The translations under genes were made by a program, and so were the position numbers. DNA of 7,708 nt from Campylobacteraceae bacterium. Its GTDB lineage: Bacteria > Campylobacterota > Campylobacteria > Campylobacterales > Campylobacteraceae. Position 1 is the first letter of the stretch, and each line of letters opens with the position of its first letter. This document shows, piece by piece, positions 5,721-7,708 of the stretch. The stretch spans positions 1 through 7,708 of the forward strand of contig JAISNG010000030.1 of the NCBI GenBank assembly GCA_031276365.1. Direction: 5' to 3'. The notes under the pieces are model-generated. The model was not told the origin of the DNA and did no database searches. It saw only the letters and a list, made by a program, of their open reading frames with translations.

Positions 5721-5727
5721 GGAGGAG
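5721..5727 (+). promoter_or_regulatory. Strong ribosome binding site of grpE
   Basis: GGAGGAG gives nearly complete anti-Shine-Dalgarno pairing. From GGAGG the ATG at 5732 is 6 nt away, whereas the in-frame TTG at 5729 would be only 3 nt away, so ATG is preferred. It is the strongest ribosome binding site in the window. Confidence 0.75.
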
Positions 5728-5731
5728 ATTG

Positions 5732-6283
5732 ATGAGAGAAAAAAAGACAAAAAATGTAAAACCAGAAGAGCGGCAGACAGACGAAAACTGCAATCATGAG
5801 GTTTTAGAAGAAGATGTGCCGAGCGTGCCTGATATCGTAAAAGAGCTTGAAGAGAAACTAAAGTCTTGCGAAGAGAAATATATAAGAGCGCATGCGGACT
5901 TTGAAAATATCAAAAGACGCTATGAAAAAGAGAAATATCAAGCGATAGATTATGCGCACGAGCAGTTTGCAAGAGATTTACTGCCCGTGATAGACGCGCT
6001 TGAGATAGCTTACAAATCGGCAGATGAGACGGAGGCAGACGAAGTTGCTAAAAAGATAAGAGAGGGTATCGGCTTGACGCTTGAGCAGTTTAAAAAAGTG
6101 TTTGAAAAACATGGCATAAAAGAGACGCAAAGCGTCGGCAAATTTGACCCGAATGTCCACAACGCCGCGCTTCAAGTGGACGCTGAGGGTAAAGAGAGCG
6201 GAGAGATAGTGCAGACTTTCCAGAAAGGTTATACCATCAAAGGTAGAGTATTAAGAGCCGCAATGGTCAGCATTGCGCGTTAA
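5732..6283 (+). CDS. grpE: GrpE, nucleotide exchange factor for DnaK
   Basis: GrpE dimers release ADP from DnaK and so drive its substrate cycle, and often act as a thermosensor. The product has 183 residues, near the usual 180-200. Residues 1-33 are charged and disordered. A long coiled-coil helix covers about 34-80, with DFENIKRRYEKEK (56-68), the family's conserved stretch. The four-helix-bundle segment spans about 80-130 (FARDLLPVIDALEIA). The C-terminal beta-wing that contacts the DnaK nucleotide-binding domain is at 137-183: KFDPNVHNAALQV, then VQTFQKGYTIKGRVLRAAMV. It lies between its repressor hrcA (12 nt) and its partner dnaK (36 nt), with no promoter or terminator visible in either gap. 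Confidence 0.97.
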   Translation: MREKKTKNVKPEERQTDENCNHEVLEEDVPSVPDIVKELEEKLKSCEEKYIRAHADFENIKRRYEKEKYQAIDYAHEQFARDLLPVIDALEIAYKSADETEADEVAKKIREGIGLTLEQFKKVFEKHGIKETQSVGKFDPNVHNAALQVDAEGKESGEIVQTFQKGYTIKGRVLRAAMVSIAR

Positions 6284-6308
6284 AGTTTTAATTTGAAAAA
6301 TTATTTAA

Positions 6309-6313
6309 AAGGA
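6309..6313 (+). promoter_or_regulatory. Ribosome binding site of dnaK
   Basis: AAGGA, 6 nt before the dnaK ATG at 6320, in the 36-nt AT-rich gap after grpE. No hairpin or promoter is visible in that gap, supporting co-transcription from the hrcA promoter. Confidence 0.75.
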
Positions 6314-6319
6314 TAAAAA

Positions 6320-7708
6320 ATGGGAAAAGTAATCGGAATAGATTTAGGAACAACAAACTCTTGTGTATCGGTATATGAAAGAGGCGAAGCAAAAGTCATA
6401 CCGAACAAAGAGGGCAAAAATACGACGCCTTCAGTCGTGGCATACACAGACAAAGGCGAGGTTTTGGTAGGAGATACGGCAAAAAGACAAGCTGTTACAA
6501 ATCCGCAAAAAACGATATATTCAATCAAAAGAATTATGGGTCTTATGAGTAACGAAGACAAAGCCGCAGAGGCTAAAAAACGTCTTCCTTACAAAGTTGT
6601 GGATAGAAACGGCGCATGCGCGATAGAGATATCGGGTAAAGTTTACACTCCGCAGGAGATTAGCGCAAAAGTGTTGATGAAACTAAAAGAAGATGCGGAG
6701 AGTTTCTTGGGTGAAAGCGTAACGGACGCCGTTATCACTGTGCCTGCATACTTTAACGATGCGCAGAGAAAAGCGACAAAAGAGGCGGGAACTATCGCGG
6801 GATTGAATGTGCTTCGTATCATCAATGAACCAACATCGGCAGCTCTTGCTTACGGACTTGATAAAAAAGAAGCTGAAAAGATAATGGTTTATGACCTTGG
6901 CGGCGGAACATTTGACGTAACTGTGCTTGAGACAGGCGATAATGTCGTAGAGGTTTTGGCGACAGGCGGAAACGCATTTTTGGGCGGAGACGACTTTGAC
7001 AACCGCTTGATAGATTGGCTTGTCAGCGAGTTCAAAAATGAAAACGGTATTGATTTGAAAAACGACGTCATGGCGCTTCAAAGACTAAAAGAGGCTGCCG
7101 AAAATGCCAAAAAAGAGCTTTCATCAGCCAATGAAACAGAGATAAATCTGCCGTTTATTACAGCGGACGCTTCGGGTCCTAAACACTTAGTTAAAAAACT
7201 TACGCGCGCAAAATTTGAATCCATGATAGAGGATTTGATAAACGAAACGGTAGGTAAAATCAAAGAAGTTATAAAAGATTCAGGCGTATCAAAGACAGAT
7301 ATAAAAGAGATAGTCATGGTCGGCGGTTCCACAAGAGTGCCGTTTGTGCAGGAGAAAGTCAAATCATTTTTCGGCAAAGAGCTGAACAAATCCGTAAATC
7401 CTGATGAAGTTGTGGCAATCGGCGCGGCTATTCAGGGCGGAGTTATAAAAGGAGACGTTAAAGACGTGCTGCTTTTGGACGTTACGCCGCTTAGCCTTGG
7501 TATAGAAACTCTTGGCGGAGTTATGACAAGACTTATAGATAAAGGTACGACTATTCCTGCTAAAAAAGCTCAAGTTTTCTCAACCGCAGAGGACAATCAG
7601 CCCGCAGTTACCATACATGTATTGCAAGGCGAGAGGGAATTTGCCAAAGATAACAAATCTTTAGGTCAGTTCAACCTTGAGGGCATTCCTGCCGCTCCGC
7701 GCGGAATC
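6320..7708 (+). CDS. dnaK: Chaperone protein DnaK (Hsp70), partial (3' end beyond the right edge)
   Basis: ATP-driven Hsp70 that binds exposed hydrophobic peptides in the cytoplasm, working with GrpE and a DnaJ not present here. The window shows 463 of an expected 620-640 residues. The nucleotide-binding domain is complete: signature 1 IDLGTTNS (7-14), the catalytic lysine K70 in SIKRIMG, PAYFNDAQRKATKEAG near 140-155, signature 2 with DLGGGTFD (192-199, where T197 corresponds to the E. coli autophosphorylation threonine) and signature 3 IVMVGGSTRVP (331-341). The interdomain linker DVLLLDVTPLSLG starts at 382. The beta-sandwich substrate-binding domain follows, as far as GIPAAPRGI, where the sequence ends; the helical lid and C-terminal tail are outside. 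The reading frame is intact. It is the third gene of the hrcA operon. Confidence 0.98.
   Translation, partial: MGKVIGIDLGTTNSCVSVYERGEAKVIPNKEGKNTTPSVVAYTDKGEVLVGDTAKRQAVTNPQKTIYSIKRIMGLMSNEDKAAEAKKRLPYKVVDRNGACAIEISGKVYTPQEISAKVLMKLKEDAESFLGESVTDAVITVPAYFNDAQRKATKEAGTIAGLNVLRIINEPTSAALAYGLDKKEAEKIMVYDLGGGTFDVTVLETGDNVVEVLATGGNAFLGGDDFDNRLIDWLVSEFKNENGIDLKNDVMALQRLKEAAENAKKELSSANETEINLPFITADASGPKHLVKKLTRAKFESMIEDLINETVGKIKEVIKDSGVSKTDIKEIVMVGGSTRVPFVQEKVKSFFGKELNKSVNPDEVVAIGAAIQGGVIKGDVKDVLLLDVTPLSLGIETLGGVMTRLIDKGTTIPAKKAQVFSTAEDNQPAVTIHVLQGEREFAKDNKSLGQFNLEGIPAAPRGI

Noticed and set aside
5729..5731. TTG as the start of grpE
   Set aside because: Only 3 nt from GGAGG; the following ATG at 5732 has ideal spacing.
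6683..7081. Minus-strand open frame of 132 codons inside dnaK
   Set aside because: Long antisense frames opposite dnaK are a known codon-bias artefact; the dnaK frame carries all the signatures and this frame resembles no family I know.

Overview
The window reads as a chromosomal segment of a Campylobacterota (former Epsilonproteobacteria) species, probably free-living and related to Sulfurimonas. The evidence is the moderately AT-rich base composition, a class I IlvC close in sequence to the Campylobacter jejuni enzyme as I remember it, a compact RNase R of about 650 residues, a short HrcA of 266 residues, and the hrcA-grpE-dnaK order. The genus assignment is an inference. All seven genes are core or housekeeping functions. 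I see no mobile element, CRISPR array, tRNA, rRNA or foreign gene island.

Layout: two genes run leftward. ilvC (640-1662) makes ketol-acid reductoisomerase, and downstream of it lies the start of a membrane-anchored divergent polysaccharide deacetylase (1-580), cut by the left edge. A 129-bp divergent intergenic region (1663-1791) separates them from the rightward genes. First comes rnr (1792-3735, RNase R-type exoribonuclease), fused by a TGATG stop/start overlap to holA (3735-4709, DNA polymerase III delta subunit). After a 209-bp intergenic region (4710-4918) comes the heat-shock operon hrcA (4919-5719), grpE (5732-6283) and dnaK (6320 to the right edge, cut before the end of the substrate-binding domain).

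The most interesting part is the 209 bp in front of hrcA. It holds a near-perfect sigma-70 promoter (TTGACA, 18 nt, TATAAT) and two HAIR-like (HspR operator) sites with the exact 7-nt spacer, one upstream and one lying over the -35. It also holds a CIRCE-like (HrcA operator) site with a perfect right arm and a degenerate left arm, abutting the hrcA start codon. Further upstream is a duplicated AT-rich dyad with a third, inverted copy near the promoter. Together this suggests that HspR and HrcA both repress the chaperone operon, with HrcA acting on its own gene. The operator crowds the hrcA ribosome-binding region, so hrcA has a GTG start and almost no Shine-Dalgarno, whereas grpE and dnaK have strong ones.

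Functionally, IlvC supplies branched-chain amino acids, RNase R degrades structured RNA, HolA loads the replication clamp, and HrcA/GrpE/DnaK form the self-regulated Hsp70 chaperone system. No gene stretch longer than 300 bases is empty. I found no previously undescribed protein system; the novelty, if any, is regulatory.
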